A DNA stretch of 64,000 nucleotides from NCBI RefSeq assembly GCF_004193775.1, contig NC_041002.1, positions 34,569,112 to 34,633,111 of the forward strand, in the 5' to 3' direction. This document shows positions 46,354-57,509 of this stretch, piece by piece. A program made the translations under genes and the position numbers. The notes under the pieces were generated by a model, which did not search any database, was not told the DNA's origin, and saw only the letters and a program-made list of their open reading frames with translations. The DNA is from Glycine soja (lineage: Eukaryota > Streptophyta > Magnoliopsida > Fabales > Fabaceae). Each line of letters begins with the position of its first letter. The stretch's first letter is position 1.

Positions 46354-47684
46354 TGTAACGTCCTGAAAATTGCACTAACTAAAATTTGATGTTTAATGTA
46401 TTTCTCATGTTATTTGATTATGTGATTGATTTGGATGAGTTGAGGTGTTGTGTGAATTAACCATGTGTGATTTGCTTGATGTGGATGTTGATTTATGTGG
46501 AGTTTTATTGACTTAGGTTGAAATTATGAGATTTATGGTTTTACCTAAACCTGTTCTGGTAAAACTACAACCCCAAATGCATTAACCGTTGGATCGCCTT
46601 CAAATTGGGATTGTAGGTTAGTGACCCACGTATTCACGCTTTGACCGTTGGGATTTACATAATAATACTTTTGGACATCTCTCTTAGCGATACAAGTGTG
46701 CTAAGTGCAATTCCAACTCGAGAGGATTGCGCTCAGCGCCAAAAGTGGATTTCTGCTTAGTGAGATGAGCTTGCTAAGCGAGATCTGTAGATTATAAAGA
46801 CATCCAAAAACATAAAATTACACATTTTCAGCTCCCTCTCAAAAATTTCTGCACTAACTCCTCCTCCTCCACTACCCACAATCATTGGTGGCCATCACGA
46901 GCCGCCGTTGCTTGCCACCGGACCACCACATGGAGATGAATGCTTTAATCGGAGTGAAATCCTCAGAATCCACCTCAAGGATTCAATGGAGAACAAGCTC
47001 CTAATCCTTTATTTGATATTTTCTCTGAGGCAATCTTGACTTCTATGCCTTTGTCCAAGTTAGTATGAGCTTCTCTTAGTGCCTCTTGTGTTTTGGGTAC
47101 CGTAATAGGATGTTTTTGCACTCCCTTTGAAAAACCGTTAAAAATGAGACGTTGTAAAAGTTATCTCTTTATAAAATTGATGTTATTTTTGGGACCTTCA
47201 CTGAATCCCAGTCACATTGGCGTGATTGGAATTTCAAAATGACATCTCTTTATGGTAGAACCCGAAACGCCCCTTAGTCCCTTTTGTTTTCATCAGGGTA
47301 ATTGACCCCGAATGTTATTATGAACCTTGCTTTTGAAATCTATACTAAATTCCCTTCAATTTGATATATAGAACTCTGCATTTGGACCAACGAACGTGAA
47401 CAAGAGAGGTCTCTGAGCAACGTAGAGAGGAGCTAATGGAGAGCTCATGATAGGTGAGGGGAGTTTATTTTGGTTTACCGCTTTGACACCATAGTTGGGG
47501 TCTGGGAATCCAACTATAGTGATGTATGTCTGCCCCTGTTGCAAGCTGGTTTTCAAGAAAAAAAATGTGTTTTTGACTAATGGGATGTGGTTTAATTGTT
47601 ATTGAGGATTGAAATTGTGAATGATACCATTGTTGTATGAGACTTGTGTTGTCTAAAGATCTGGGGAGTGTGACCACCCCCCCC

Positions 47685-47715
<31 letters not shown>

Positions 47716-48331
47716 GGATTGCAATTACTGATGACATTGATAACATAGAGATGAGGTGATGTTGATGGTTATGATAATGTTGATGTGAGATGATGTTGAT
47801 GTTTATAATAATGTTGATGTGAGATGATGTTGTTGATGATATTGATATGAAATGATGTTGACGTTGATGATGATATTGAGATGAGATGATGTTGATGATG
47901 ATAATGACATCGAGATGAGATGATGTTGCTATTGATGTCAATTTGATGATGTATGTTGTGTATGTGCATGGGGGGTGCAGTGACCAAGTTGGATGTCCCT
48001 GGTAGGGGAAATAGAGTGATTAAAAGTTTTAATCATCTCTGGTGGGGGATGCCTTAGAGTCTTTAATTATTCATGGCCAGTGCATTGATGGTTCCCATGT
48101 TTCATACTTCATACTGCATTGAAATAGTATTAACTTTGTCAGCAAGTATTTGTAGTTTTACATGTGGGAAAAATACTTGTACTTGGGGGCATGTCACTCG
48201 GTTTGGAACTCCCTTGAGACTCAAGCTGATCACCATGGGGGGGGGGGGGGCAAGGCGTAGTTTGTGCACAGTAGGGTGACCTCGACACTTCATACTGCAT
48301 TGAGACTCAAAGCTGTTTCTACAATATTTTT
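46354..48331 (+). repeat. Tekay 3' LTR, left part
   Basis: Starts TGTAACGTCC. It holds a segment (about 46790-47460) absent from the 5' LTR, including GATTATAAAGAC (possible TATA region) and the start of the transcript-like text. An AT microsatellite lies at 47689-47716 after a C run, GATGTTGATG repeats at 47750-47950, and a 14-base G run at 48238-48250. Interrupted at 48331 by SIRE-B. Confidence 0.85.
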
Positions 48332-50033
48332 TGTGGAAGCAATGTCTTCCAAGATTATTTTGATGATGCGAAAGAAACAAGAATCAAACAAGTTTCAAGA
48401 ATCAAGATCAAGATTCAAGATTCAAGAATAATAAAGATCAAGATTCAAGATTCAAGTAAAGAATCAAGACTCAAGATTCAAGAATCAAGAGAAGACTCAA
48501 TCAAGATAACTATTAAAAGAGTTTTTCAAAACAATGAATAGCACAAGAATTTTTCAAAAATAAAAATCTTTTACCAAAGAGTTTTACTCTCTGGTAATCG
48601 ATTACCAGAAGGCAGTAATCGATTACCAATAGCCAGCATTCTTTTCAAAACTGATTTACAAAGCTATAATCGATTACCATAATCATGTAATCGATTACCA
48701 ATGTTTTAAAACGTTAGATTTTAAATTTCAAGAGGCACAAATTGTGATAAAACTTTTTCAAATCATTTCAAACTTGTGTAATTGATTACACAATACTTGT
48801 AATCGATTACTAGTGTTTCTAAACGTTTTGATTTTCAAATTTAAACATGAAGAGTCACATTTGTTGATGTGTAATCGATTACACTATGATGGTAATCGAT
48901 TACTAGTGACTGGTTTTGAAAAATAAATTTCCAAAAGTCACAATTCTTAAAGTGACTTGTTTCTCAAGAGTTTTTCAAAAGAGTCACAACTTTTAAAGTG
49001 ACTAGTTTTCAAAAGAGTCACAACTTTTAAAAAGTGACTAGTTTTAAAGAAGTTGCCAAGAGTCACAAACTTTAACTTGAGTCATCAAATGATTATAAAT
49101 ATGTGACCATGGCACGAATTTAAAAAGACCGATTCCTTTAATGCATAACAGATTTCTTTCATTCATTTCCCTTCATCTTTCTTCATCTTTCTAAAAGTTT
49201 TTGTTCTATACTTTCATTTTCAAGAAAAGTTCATTGACCAAAAACATGTGCTATTCTTTTTCTTCATCCCTTCTTTCTCTTATCAAAAGATTCAAAGGAC
49301 TAACCGCCTGAGAATTCTTTTGTTTCTTCTCTTCTCCCTCATGACAAAAGATTTCAAAGGACTAACCGCCTGAGATATCTTTTGTTTCTTACAAAAGATT
49401 TCAAAGCACTAACTGCCTGAGATATCTTTTTCCCTTTCCCTCTAAACAAAAGATTTCAAAGGACTAACCGCCTGAGATATCTTTTGTTTCCCCTCACAAA
49501 GATTCAAGGGACTAACCGCCTGAGAATTCTTTGTCCTAACACATTGGAGCGTACATCCTTGTGGTACAAGTATAGCATACATCTACTTGGGTTGTTATAC
49601 TGAGAACAAGAGAGGGTACATCTCTTGTGGATCAATTCAAGTGGAGCGTACATCCACTTGGTTGTTCAAAGAGAACAAGGGAGAATACATCCCTTGTGGA
49701 TCTTTGCTTGTAAAGGATTTTACAAGGTTATTAGAAATTTCAAGAACCGGTGGTTGCTTGGGGACTGGATGTAGGCACGGGTTGTGGCCGAACCAGTATA
49801 AATCTTGTGTTTGTCTTCTTCTTCCCTACACTCTTTACTTTTCCGTTATGTACTTTTATTTCTGCTTTACTTTTGTCTAAGTTTGTTTTTGTTCTTTACT
49901 TCCTCATAACTTAGTAGTAAAGCCTAATTGAATCTAGTAATATTAAGAAGGATAAATTTTAATTACTCAAGACACATTAATAATTAATTCACCCCCCTTT
50001 TTCTTAATTATTCCGAGGCCACTTGATCCAACA
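48332..50033 (+). repeat. SIRE-B 5' LTR
   Basis: 1702 bases, TGTGGAAGCAATG to TTGATCCAACA. Repeated TCAAGATTCAAGA text at 48390-48500, palindrome pairs at 48590-48905, TATAAATATG at 49095, then leader with two small repeat sets. Confidence 0.95.
49281..49540. repeat. Tandem units in the SIRE-B LTR leader
   Basis: Five units of about 45-60 bases, each AAAAGATTTCAAAGGACTAA-CCGCCTGAGATATCTTTT-like, so each unit has inverted arms (AAAAGAT and ATCTTTT). The 3' LTR has three units (54530-54680), which explains most of the LTR length difference. Confidence 0.85.
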
Positions 50034-50035
50034 AG

Positions 50036-50047
50036 TGGTATCAGAGC
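50036..50047 (+). other. SIRE-B primer binding site (tRNA-Met type)
   Basis: TGGTATCAGAGC two bases after the LTR. Confidence 0.93.
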
Positions 50048-50083
50048 AGGTATCTTGAGAAAAGTTTCACAACTTCAAGACTC

Positions 50084-51178
50084 ATGGCCTCCTCAAATTC
50101 TTTGTTTCCTGAGGAAAAATCCATCCATAGGCCACCTATCTTTAATGGTGAGGGTTACCACTATTGAAAAACCCGAATGCAAATCTTTATTGAAGCCATA
50201 GATTTAAACATTTGGGAAGAAATAGAAATAGGACCTTATGTACCCACCATAGTAGATGCAAGCACAAGCACAACAACAGAAAAACCTAGAGATAAATGGA
50301 CTGAAGAGGATAGAAGAAGAATCCAATATAATCTTAAAGCCAAAAACATTATTACTTCTGCCCTAGGAATAGATGAATATTTTAGAGTGTCAAATTGTTC
50401 AAATGCAAAAGAGATGTAGGATGCTCTCCAACTTACACATGAAGGCACCACTGATGTGAAAAGATCTAGAGTCAACACCCTTACACATGAATATGAATTA
50501 TTTAGGATGAATACTAATGAGAACATCCAAAGCATGCAGAAAAGATTCACACACATAGTCAATCACCTTGCCTCCTTAGGAAAAACTTTTCCTAATGATG
50601 ATTTAATTAATAAAGTTTTGAGATGCTTAAGTAGGGAATGGCAGCCCAAGGTAACTACCATTTCTGAAAGTAAAGATCTTTCTTCTATGTCTCTTGCCAC
50701 TCTTTTTGGCAAACTACAGGAACATGAAATGGAACTTCAACGTCTCAACCAAAATGAAGAGACTGACAAAAGGAAAAGAAGCATAGCACTCAAAGCCTCA
50801 TCCTCAATGCAAGAAGAAGAAGAAGAAGAAGAATCTGATGATGAAGAGAACTTCTCACTCTTTGTGAAGAAGTTTCATAAATTCGTCAAAAATAGAAGAA
50901 TGGAGAGATGCCATAACTTCGACAGTAGGAAGAGATCTCAAGAAGGTTTCCCAACACTTAAATGCTATAAGTGTAATCGACCCGGTCACATAAAGGCACA
51001 CTGCCCCACAAATGAATCATGGCCAGAAAAGAATGAGAAGAAAAGCCATGAAGAAAGAAGATCCAAGAAGGCGTATATTGCTTGGGATGACAATGACTCA
51101 TCCGATGGTTTGGAGAAGGAGATCAACCTTCTATCCAAGGACTATGAGAGCGATGAGAACATCTCTCAAGAACATTAA
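50084..51178 (+). pseudogene. gag: SIRE-B Gag, two Trp-to-stop changes
   Basis: ATG at 50084; 364 codons to the stop at 51176. Homologous to SIRE-A Gag in the core (FNGEGYHY, ALGIDEYFRVSNCSNAKEM, HEGTTDVKRSRVNTL) with one zinc knuckle, CYKCNRPGHIKAHC, at about residue 294. It ends soon after IAWDDNDSSDG, about 200 residues shorter than SIRE-A Gag, and the second knuckle is missing. In-frame stops at 50165 (TGA) and 50417 (TAG) both replace a Trp TGG of the relatives; the rest is open. Confidence 0.9.
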
Positions 51179-51615
51179 GCAAAAAGCAAAAGTCTGACTT
51201 CCATCTTTAAAGATCTAGGCACTTAAATCATGAAAAAGGTAACATCAAAGCCATTCTCTTTTAAATTAAGTTGATTGAAACTTTCCTTCAATTAACTTGT
51301 TTATATGATGACTAACAAAATTTTATTTGTTTGTCTTGGTTGATTGCTATTGTGAATTTGTGCTTATATGTTTGATTGAGTTAATTTTCTTTCTCAAAGC
51401 ATTAAGTTTTTTTTTTATGTTTGATAATGCTTGTGTTCTATATCCTTCAATCCTTATTTGATATATTTTTAATGATTATGTTCAAAATAATTATGCATAA
51501 TTTGACATGATTGAATTTTTTATAAGAATTATATTGGTATACAAAATAGTTTAATTAAGTAAAGTATTAACCATCATATGTGTTGATGAGTTTTACTTAG
51601 ATTTTTTAGTGGTTA
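51179..51615 (+). other. SIRE-B non-coding spacer replacing pol
   Basis: AT-rich, no motif. The junction to the promoter-like module follows. Confidence 0.6.
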
Positions 51616-51778
51616 GTTCTCTGGTAATCGATTACCACTATGTGTAATCGATTACAATAAAAAAGACTTCTTGTAATCGATTACAGTCTACATGTAATCG
51701 ATTACATGAAAAGTTATAGTTCTGGTAATCGATTACAGGATCTATGTAATCGATTATAGTGCATCTCCCTCTATAAAT
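51616..51778 (+). promoter_or_regulatory. Candidate internal promoter before the SIRE-B 3' ORF
   Basis: Six ATCGATTA palindrome units between 51621 and 51757 (the last decayed to CGATTATAG), then TATAAAT at 51772-51778, then the ORF ATG at 51960, 188 bases downstream. The layout and spacing match SIRE-A. Activity is inferred. Confidence 0.55.
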
Positions 51779-51959
51779 TCAAAACGTCAGAAACGTAGCC
51801 TTTTGCGATTTCTTCTCCGCTACGAACCCTTTTCTCCCAAATTTCAAAATCACATAACTTCCTCATTTCTCAACCAAATCACGTCCCAAAAAGCCCAAAA
51901 TTCATCATTTTTCATTCTCTTTCATCTCCACCAATTAAAACTTCCAGAAAATCCTTCAA

Positions 51960-53078
51960 ATGGCAGAACCATCGAAAAAGTGAAAAGGCATTTCGACTTC
52001 ATCTGAAGTCACCGGAACTCGAAGTCATGGATCATCCAAGGCGCAGACAACCCAAACTCCTCCCTCCATATCATATCCTACATTATTTTCCTCGGAAGAA
52101 AAACGTATCCGGTACAATTATCTCTTTTCTTCTCGTTCCATTATCGACCCTAAGTTCGTAGACTTAGCTTTCTTTGATGATGAAGTGTTTGATTGCTTTC
52201 AAGCATTTCAAAATTCTGGTTTAATTCAGTTTATCTCCATGAAACTTTCTTTTTACCCTGAATTGGTTAAAGCCTTTTATTCTAACTTGGAAATTCAAGA
52301 AGATTCCTTGATTTCCAAAGTTTATGGGATTAAGATGGTCATAGACCAGTCCCTTTTCTTTGAACTCACTAAATTATCCAGTGACGGTGTACCATTTGAG
52401 GGTACAGTTGATGATGAGTGGAAGTTCGATTTTTCTGTTTTTGATGCCCGCCGGATGGTTTGCACCAACCAAGCGGATATGACCGGAAGGCTTCTTGCCA
52501 GTTCATTGGCATTCGAATGCCACATCATGCACTACTTGATTGTGCGCATCCTACTTCCTAGATCATCCAACCTTGCACAGGTTTATGAGGAAGATTTGAT
52601 AATTATGTGGGTTTTCTTAACCGGTCGTCAAATTGACTGGGCCCATCTTCTGAGATATCACATGCATAAGACATTGCGATCAAATGCTCCACTCCCATAT
52701 CCCCACCTGATCACATTGTTTCTACAACATTTTAATGTCCCTCTAGACTCTGAGCCCTTTGTCAAAGGCAAGAGATCCTTCTCTATTGGTGCGAATGTAG
52801 TCTCCTCTTTCAGATACCGCAAAGAGAGGGATGGCTCTTGGATGAAGAAGGATGCTCCAGTACAGGCCGCTGAAGACCGCTCTCCATCACCACATTCTCA
52901 GAGAGATGACTCTTCATCTCTTATGTACAACATTCTTGACAGGTTGGATGGACTCCACACCTTCGTCGATGAACACTTTGACTCGTTGGATAGTCGTATT
53001 GATGCCATGGATGCACGATTTGCAAGGATGGACACATGTATCACCAAACTTGAGGAGGATGTTAGTTTTGTTCATTAG
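51960..53078 (+). pseudogene. SIRE-B 3' ORF (putative plant transposon domain), one stop
   Basis: ATG at 51960, 372 codons to the stop at 53076. One in-frame TGA at 51981, at the place where SIRE-A has Arg in SKKRKG. From 52185 on, 297 residues are fully open. Conserved with SIRE-A across the length: KAFYSNLEIQ, VPFEGT, DARRMVCTNQADMTGRLLAS, IVRILLPRSSNLAQVYEEDL, LPYPHLITLF, RYRKERDGSWMKK. The tail DSRIDAMDARFARMD suggests a coiled coil; no membrane segment or signal peptide. Kept while pol was lost, so it may act in trans or have served the element in a non-enzymatic role. Function unknown. Confidence 0.85.
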
Positions 53079-53550
53079 TGCTTTGATCTTCCACCACCAT
53101 CCTCATAGATTTAGATTATTACTATACTTTGTTTCTAAAGCCTTGTATTTGGCTATATTTTTATGACATCTGAACACTTAGTATTTCTTTTAATATTTGT
53201 TTAGTATGACTGAACATGATGATTATATTTACTTGCTTTTGGATTGTTTATGGTTATGTGTGTTAAACTTAATTATTTTTTATGATATATATGTCTAGTG
53301 GTATGTAGTTACATTTGGTATTGTGTTGTATGTATGTTTTTGAATTATTCATGTATGTTTTATTTTACGCACTTTGGCCTTTTTGATGTTGCCAAAGGGG
53401 GAGAGAAAATGGGTATTTTAGAAATCAAGATATTATATTTTCAAAACTTTAAAATTAAGCATAAATAAAAAAGAAATGGGGAGAAAGAGATGAGTGAACG
53501 ATAGAACAAAACTTGTATGTATTCTCTTGATTTCAAGATTGTCATCATCA
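53079..53550 (+). other. SIRE-B spacer between 3' ORF and LTR
   Basis: T-rich non-coding text with TTTTTGATGTTGCCAAAGGG, the counterpart of SIRE-A 27230. Confidence 0.6.
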
Positions 53551-53563
53551 AAAAGGGGGAGAT
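53551..53563 (+). other. SIRE-B polypurine tract
   Basis: AAAAGGGGGAGAT directly before the 3' LTR, as in SIRE-A. Confidence 0.9.
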
Positions 53564-55179
53564 TGTGGAAGCAATGCCTTCCAAGATTATTTTGATGATG
53601 CCAAAGAATCAAGAGTCAAACAGGTTTCAAGAATTAAGATCAAGATTCAAGAATAATCAAGATCAAGATTCAAGATTCAAGATTCAAGTAAAGAATCAAG
53701 ACTCAAGATTCAAGAATCAAGAATCAAGAATCAAAAGAAGACTCAATCAAGATAAGTATTAAAAGAGTTTTTCAAAACATTGAATAGCACAAGAATTTTT
53801 CAAAAATAAAAATCTTTTACCAAAGAGTATTACTCTCTGGTAATCGATTACCAGAAGGCAGTAATCGATTACCAGTAGCCAGCATTCTTTTCAAAACTGA
53901 TTTACAAAGCTGTAATTGATTACAATAATCATGTATTGATTACCAATGTTTTAAAATATTAGATTTCAAATTTCAAGAGTCACAACTTGTGATAAAACGT
54001 TTTCAAATCATTTCAAACTTGTGTAATCAATTACACAATACTTGTAATCGATTACCAGCATTTCTAAACGTTTTGATTTTCAAATTTAAACATGAAGAGT
54101 CACATTGGTTGATGTGTAATCGATTACACTATGATGGTAATCGATTACCAGTGACTGATTTCGAAAAATAAATTTCCAAAAGTCACAATTCTTAAAGTGA
54201 CTTGTTTCTGAAGAGTTTTTCAAAAGGGTCACAACTTTTAAAGTGACTAGTTTTCAAAAGAGTCATAACTTTTAAAAAGTGGCTAGTTTTAGAGAAGTTG
54301 CCAAGAGTCACAAACTTTAACTTGAGTCATCAAATGATTATAAATATGTGACCATGGCACGAATTTAAAAAGACTGATTCCTTTCATGCATAACAGATTT
54401 CTTTCATTCATTTCTCTTCATCTTTCTTCATCTTTCTAAAAGTTTTTGTTCAATACTTTCTCTTTCAAGAAAAGTTCATTGACCAAAAACTTGTGCTATT
54501 CTTTTTCTTCATCCCTTCTTTCTCTTATCAAAAGATTCATAGGACTAACCGCCTGAGAATTCTTTTGTTTCTTCCCTTCTCCCTCTTGACAAAAGATTTC
54601 AAAGGACTAGCCGCCTCAGATATCTTTTGTTTCCCCTTACAAAGATTCAAGGATCTAACCACCTGAGAATTCTTTGTCCTAACACATTGGAGCGTACATC
54701 CTTGTGGTACAAGTAGAGCGTACATCTACATGGGTTGTTATACTGAGAACAAGAGAGGGTACATCTCTTGTGGATCAGTTCAAGTGGAGCGTACATCCAC
54801 TTGGTTGTTCAAAGAGAACACGAGAGGATACATCCCTTGTGGAACTTTGCTTGTAAAGGATTTTACAAGGTTATTAGAAATCTCAAGAACCGGTGGTTGC
54901 TTGGGGACTAGATGTAGGCACGGGTTGTGGCCGAACCAGTACAAATCTTGTGTTTGTCTTCTTCTTCCCTACACTCTTTACTTTTTCGATGTGTACTTTT
55001 ATTTCCACTTTACTTTTGTCTAAGTTATTGTTTTTGTTCTTTACTTCCTCATAACTTAGTAGTAAAGCCTAATTGAATCTAGTAATATTAAGAAGGATAA
55101 ATTTTAATTAGTCAAGACACATTAATAATGAATTCAACCCCCCCTTTTCTTAATTATTCCGATGCCACTTGATCTAACA
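53564..55179 (+). repeat. SIRE-B 3' LTR
   Basis: 1616 bases, closely similar to the 5' LTR. Several palindromes have decayed by G-to-A or C-to-T changes (for example GTAATTGATTAC at 53913 and GTAATCAATTAC at 54023). Confidence 0.95.
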
Positions 55180-55433
55180 TTTTTGAATTGAGGATGTAAA
55201 TGACATATTTAATTATATGTATGAAGTAATTTACTTTCTGTCATGTGAATGATGTGTACTGAGTTAATATATCTATATCTATTCATTTAAATATTTGTGT
55301 GTTGTTTGGTGAACGTATATCGCAAAAAATTTACTCTCATTTTCCATAAGCAAATTAACGGAGTTTTCATTTAAAAATTGAAATTTACACAGTCTAGAAT
55401 AGTGATATTGTAACGACGAGGCAGGTCGTGACA
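55180..55433 (+). repeat. Tekay 3' LTR, right part
   Basis: Resumes with TTTTGAATTGAGGATGTAAAT, as at 41868, and ends AGGCAGGTCGTGACA, the usual Tekay LTR terminus. The adjacent GTAACGACGAGG is typical of this end. Confidence 0.85.
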
Positions 55434-55677
55434 CCTGTCAAGAGATAAAGTGGTTACAATATATATTCAAATAATTAAGAGGTTATAGATAACTTGTTTG
55501 TTGGAGAGTCCGACTGTCAAGGACTGGGCGTCTGTGCTTCTATTTCAAAACTGACGTGGAAGGTTGACATGTGTGTTTGAAGTGTTACCTAGGATGCCAT
55601 GTATATTTAGTAAACCCTGGACAACATAGCTAGTTACTTTACCAAATATTGTATTATTTTACTTTAGAAGATCCTCC

Positions 55678-55774
<97 letters not shown>

Positions 55775-56199
55775 CTTGCCCAATAGTTTGTGTCAATGAT
55801 GATAAATACTAATATTTTATAAAGGAATTTCGAAGCTTTGTTTGTTTCGGAATCATAAAGAAAATATTATCAATATGATTGCTTTGAAACATTGTTTCAT
55901 TAGTAGATAAAATGATCTTATATGTGTGGTCATGAAATACACAAAACAAAGGTAAAATTCACTTTGGAGATTTCTATATCTCAGTCTCATGATTTTTGGC
56001 CATGATACATTACTTCCAGCAAAAATAAAAAAGTTAAAAAAGAACATGCAAGAATGATTTTATTTTTTCTCTTAAAAAAAGGGGATTGTATTCGATTATT
56101 TACTTGAAAGAATATTTACTTCAAAGACAAATTTGTTGATGATCGGAATGTCTTATGAATATTTATATCAATTAAAAGAAAACAAACGTCTCCAACTTA

Positions 56200-56270
<71 letters not shown>

Positions 56271-57204
56271 TATACTCTCCCCTAAATCTGTAATTTGACT
56301 TTGTTGGAGATACTATTCTTGACTGAAAGAAAGTTTCAAGGAACTGATTTCTACATTTGGCTTCCTAAAGAAGGAGTGAAGGGCAACTTTTTTTCTCGTT
56401 TATTTTAATGGGTCCAAGTAATGTTTCTAATAATTTGCTCTTCCAATTTATAATCATGGCTTAGAGCTTAAGGGTGCATATATATATAAACTACACTAGT
56501 GGTGTGGATAAACATTCTTGACCAAGATTGGTATATATAAAAAAAAGCTTTTCGGTAGAGAATATAGACACGGCCAAGACAATGGTACAAAACCAATCAC
56601 AATTTAGTAATGTGTGTGGTCGTCTGTACTTGTGCATAATTAGGCCTAAAGTAGAATAGTTTATGCAAAACCTTATTATTTGACACATGTCGTTCTTTCT
56701 TAATTACTATGATAATCAAATAAGGCTATTCTTTGAAGTAGTGACCAATCAGAACTGTTTTCTTACCATGTGCCTTTTGGTTTGTTGCAAGAGTCACACC
56801 TTTCCATTTTTTTAACTGCTAACGAAAAATTATATGTGGTTATCGTCACTTCGATTGCAAGATGTGGGGGATTAAACAAAAAGAGTGTGTCAGATTGATG
56901 ACCCGTAGGAATGATTTAACACTAATTATTCTATACATCAACAAAAATAAATCAATTAACTAAAAGAAATAATTATTACCCTTTATAAGATCAATTATTA
57001 TCTGAGACGGATTTTACTCTTTTAAAGTGAAAAGCTTTATAAAATGAAAAAGTAATGACTTATTTATCATTAGTTTGAAGTGAGTTAAACTTATGAGGTA
57101 TATTTTACAGTATATAAGTTATCATTTTTTCACTTCTCAAAGCTTTTCACTTTTAAGAAAAGTTGGTCTGGAGTTCAAAGGTAAAATTAATCTATTTATT
57201 ATAG
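55434..57204. other. Gene-free AT-rich sequence with two microsatellites
   Basis: Contains AT runs of about 92 bases (55681-55772) and about 75 bases (56198-56272, interrupted by one G). No ORF or motif of interest. It does not continue the gypsy-1 LTR that the nest interrupted. Confidence 0.7.
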
Positions 57205-57509
57205 GTTTAATTATTCATTTAGTCCATGCAATTTTTAAACTTATTCTTTTGAGTTCCTATAATTAATAAGTGAATTTTTTTGTTTCTAAAGTTTAATAAA
57301 TGAATTTTTCAATCCCTGAAATTTATATTTTAATTTTTAAAATGTTCATACCATTAAATTTTTTTAACATCATAAGTTAAAGAATTTTAGCGGCAAAGAC
57401 CTCTTAAGAATTAAAATATAAATTTCAGGGACTAAAAAATTTACTTATTAACTATATGGATTAAAAGATATAAGTTTGAGAACTATAAGAATTAAATGGA
57501 TAATTAAAC
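57205..57509. mobile_element. Mutator-type MITE 3
   Basis: About 305 bases with inverted ends: GTTTAATTATTCATTTAG at the left against the complement GTTTAATTATCCATTTAA of the right end. Nearby 9-mers ATTTATTAT (57194-57202) and ATTCATTAT (57510-57518) match at 8 of 9. Interior phrases of the AGTCC/GGACT type face both ways. No ORF. Confidence 0.65.

Larger units (their letters stand above)
48332..55179 (+). mobile_element. SIRE-like element B (SIRE-B), lacking pol
   Basis: 6848 bases flanked by TTTTT on both sides (48327-48331 and 55180-55184). Two LTRs, tRNA-Met-type primer site, gag, 3' ORF and polypurine tract are all present. Between gag (ends 51178) and the 3' ORF (starts 51960) there is no pol at all, so the element is a non-autonomous derivative that could only move with enzymes supplied by another element. 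Confidence 0.93.
17971..55433 (+). mobile_element. Tekay-type Ty3/gypsy chromovirus, host of the nest
   Basis: LTRs begin TATAACACCC (17971) and TGTAACGTCC (46354) and the right end closes GGTCGTGACA (55433). Between them lie degenerate gag and pol with a C-terminal chromodomain, the mark of chromoviruses. Both LTRs are interrupted: the left by the Ogre-like element at 18860-40966, the right by SIRE-B at 48332-55179. Without those two the element is about 8.5 kb. I found no matching target duplication, so one edge may be altered. Confidence 0.85.

Noticed and set aside
49281..49540. CRISPR-like regular repeats
   Set aside because: Units are contiguous and imperfect without unique spacers, lie in a plant LTR and are duplicated in the other LTR.
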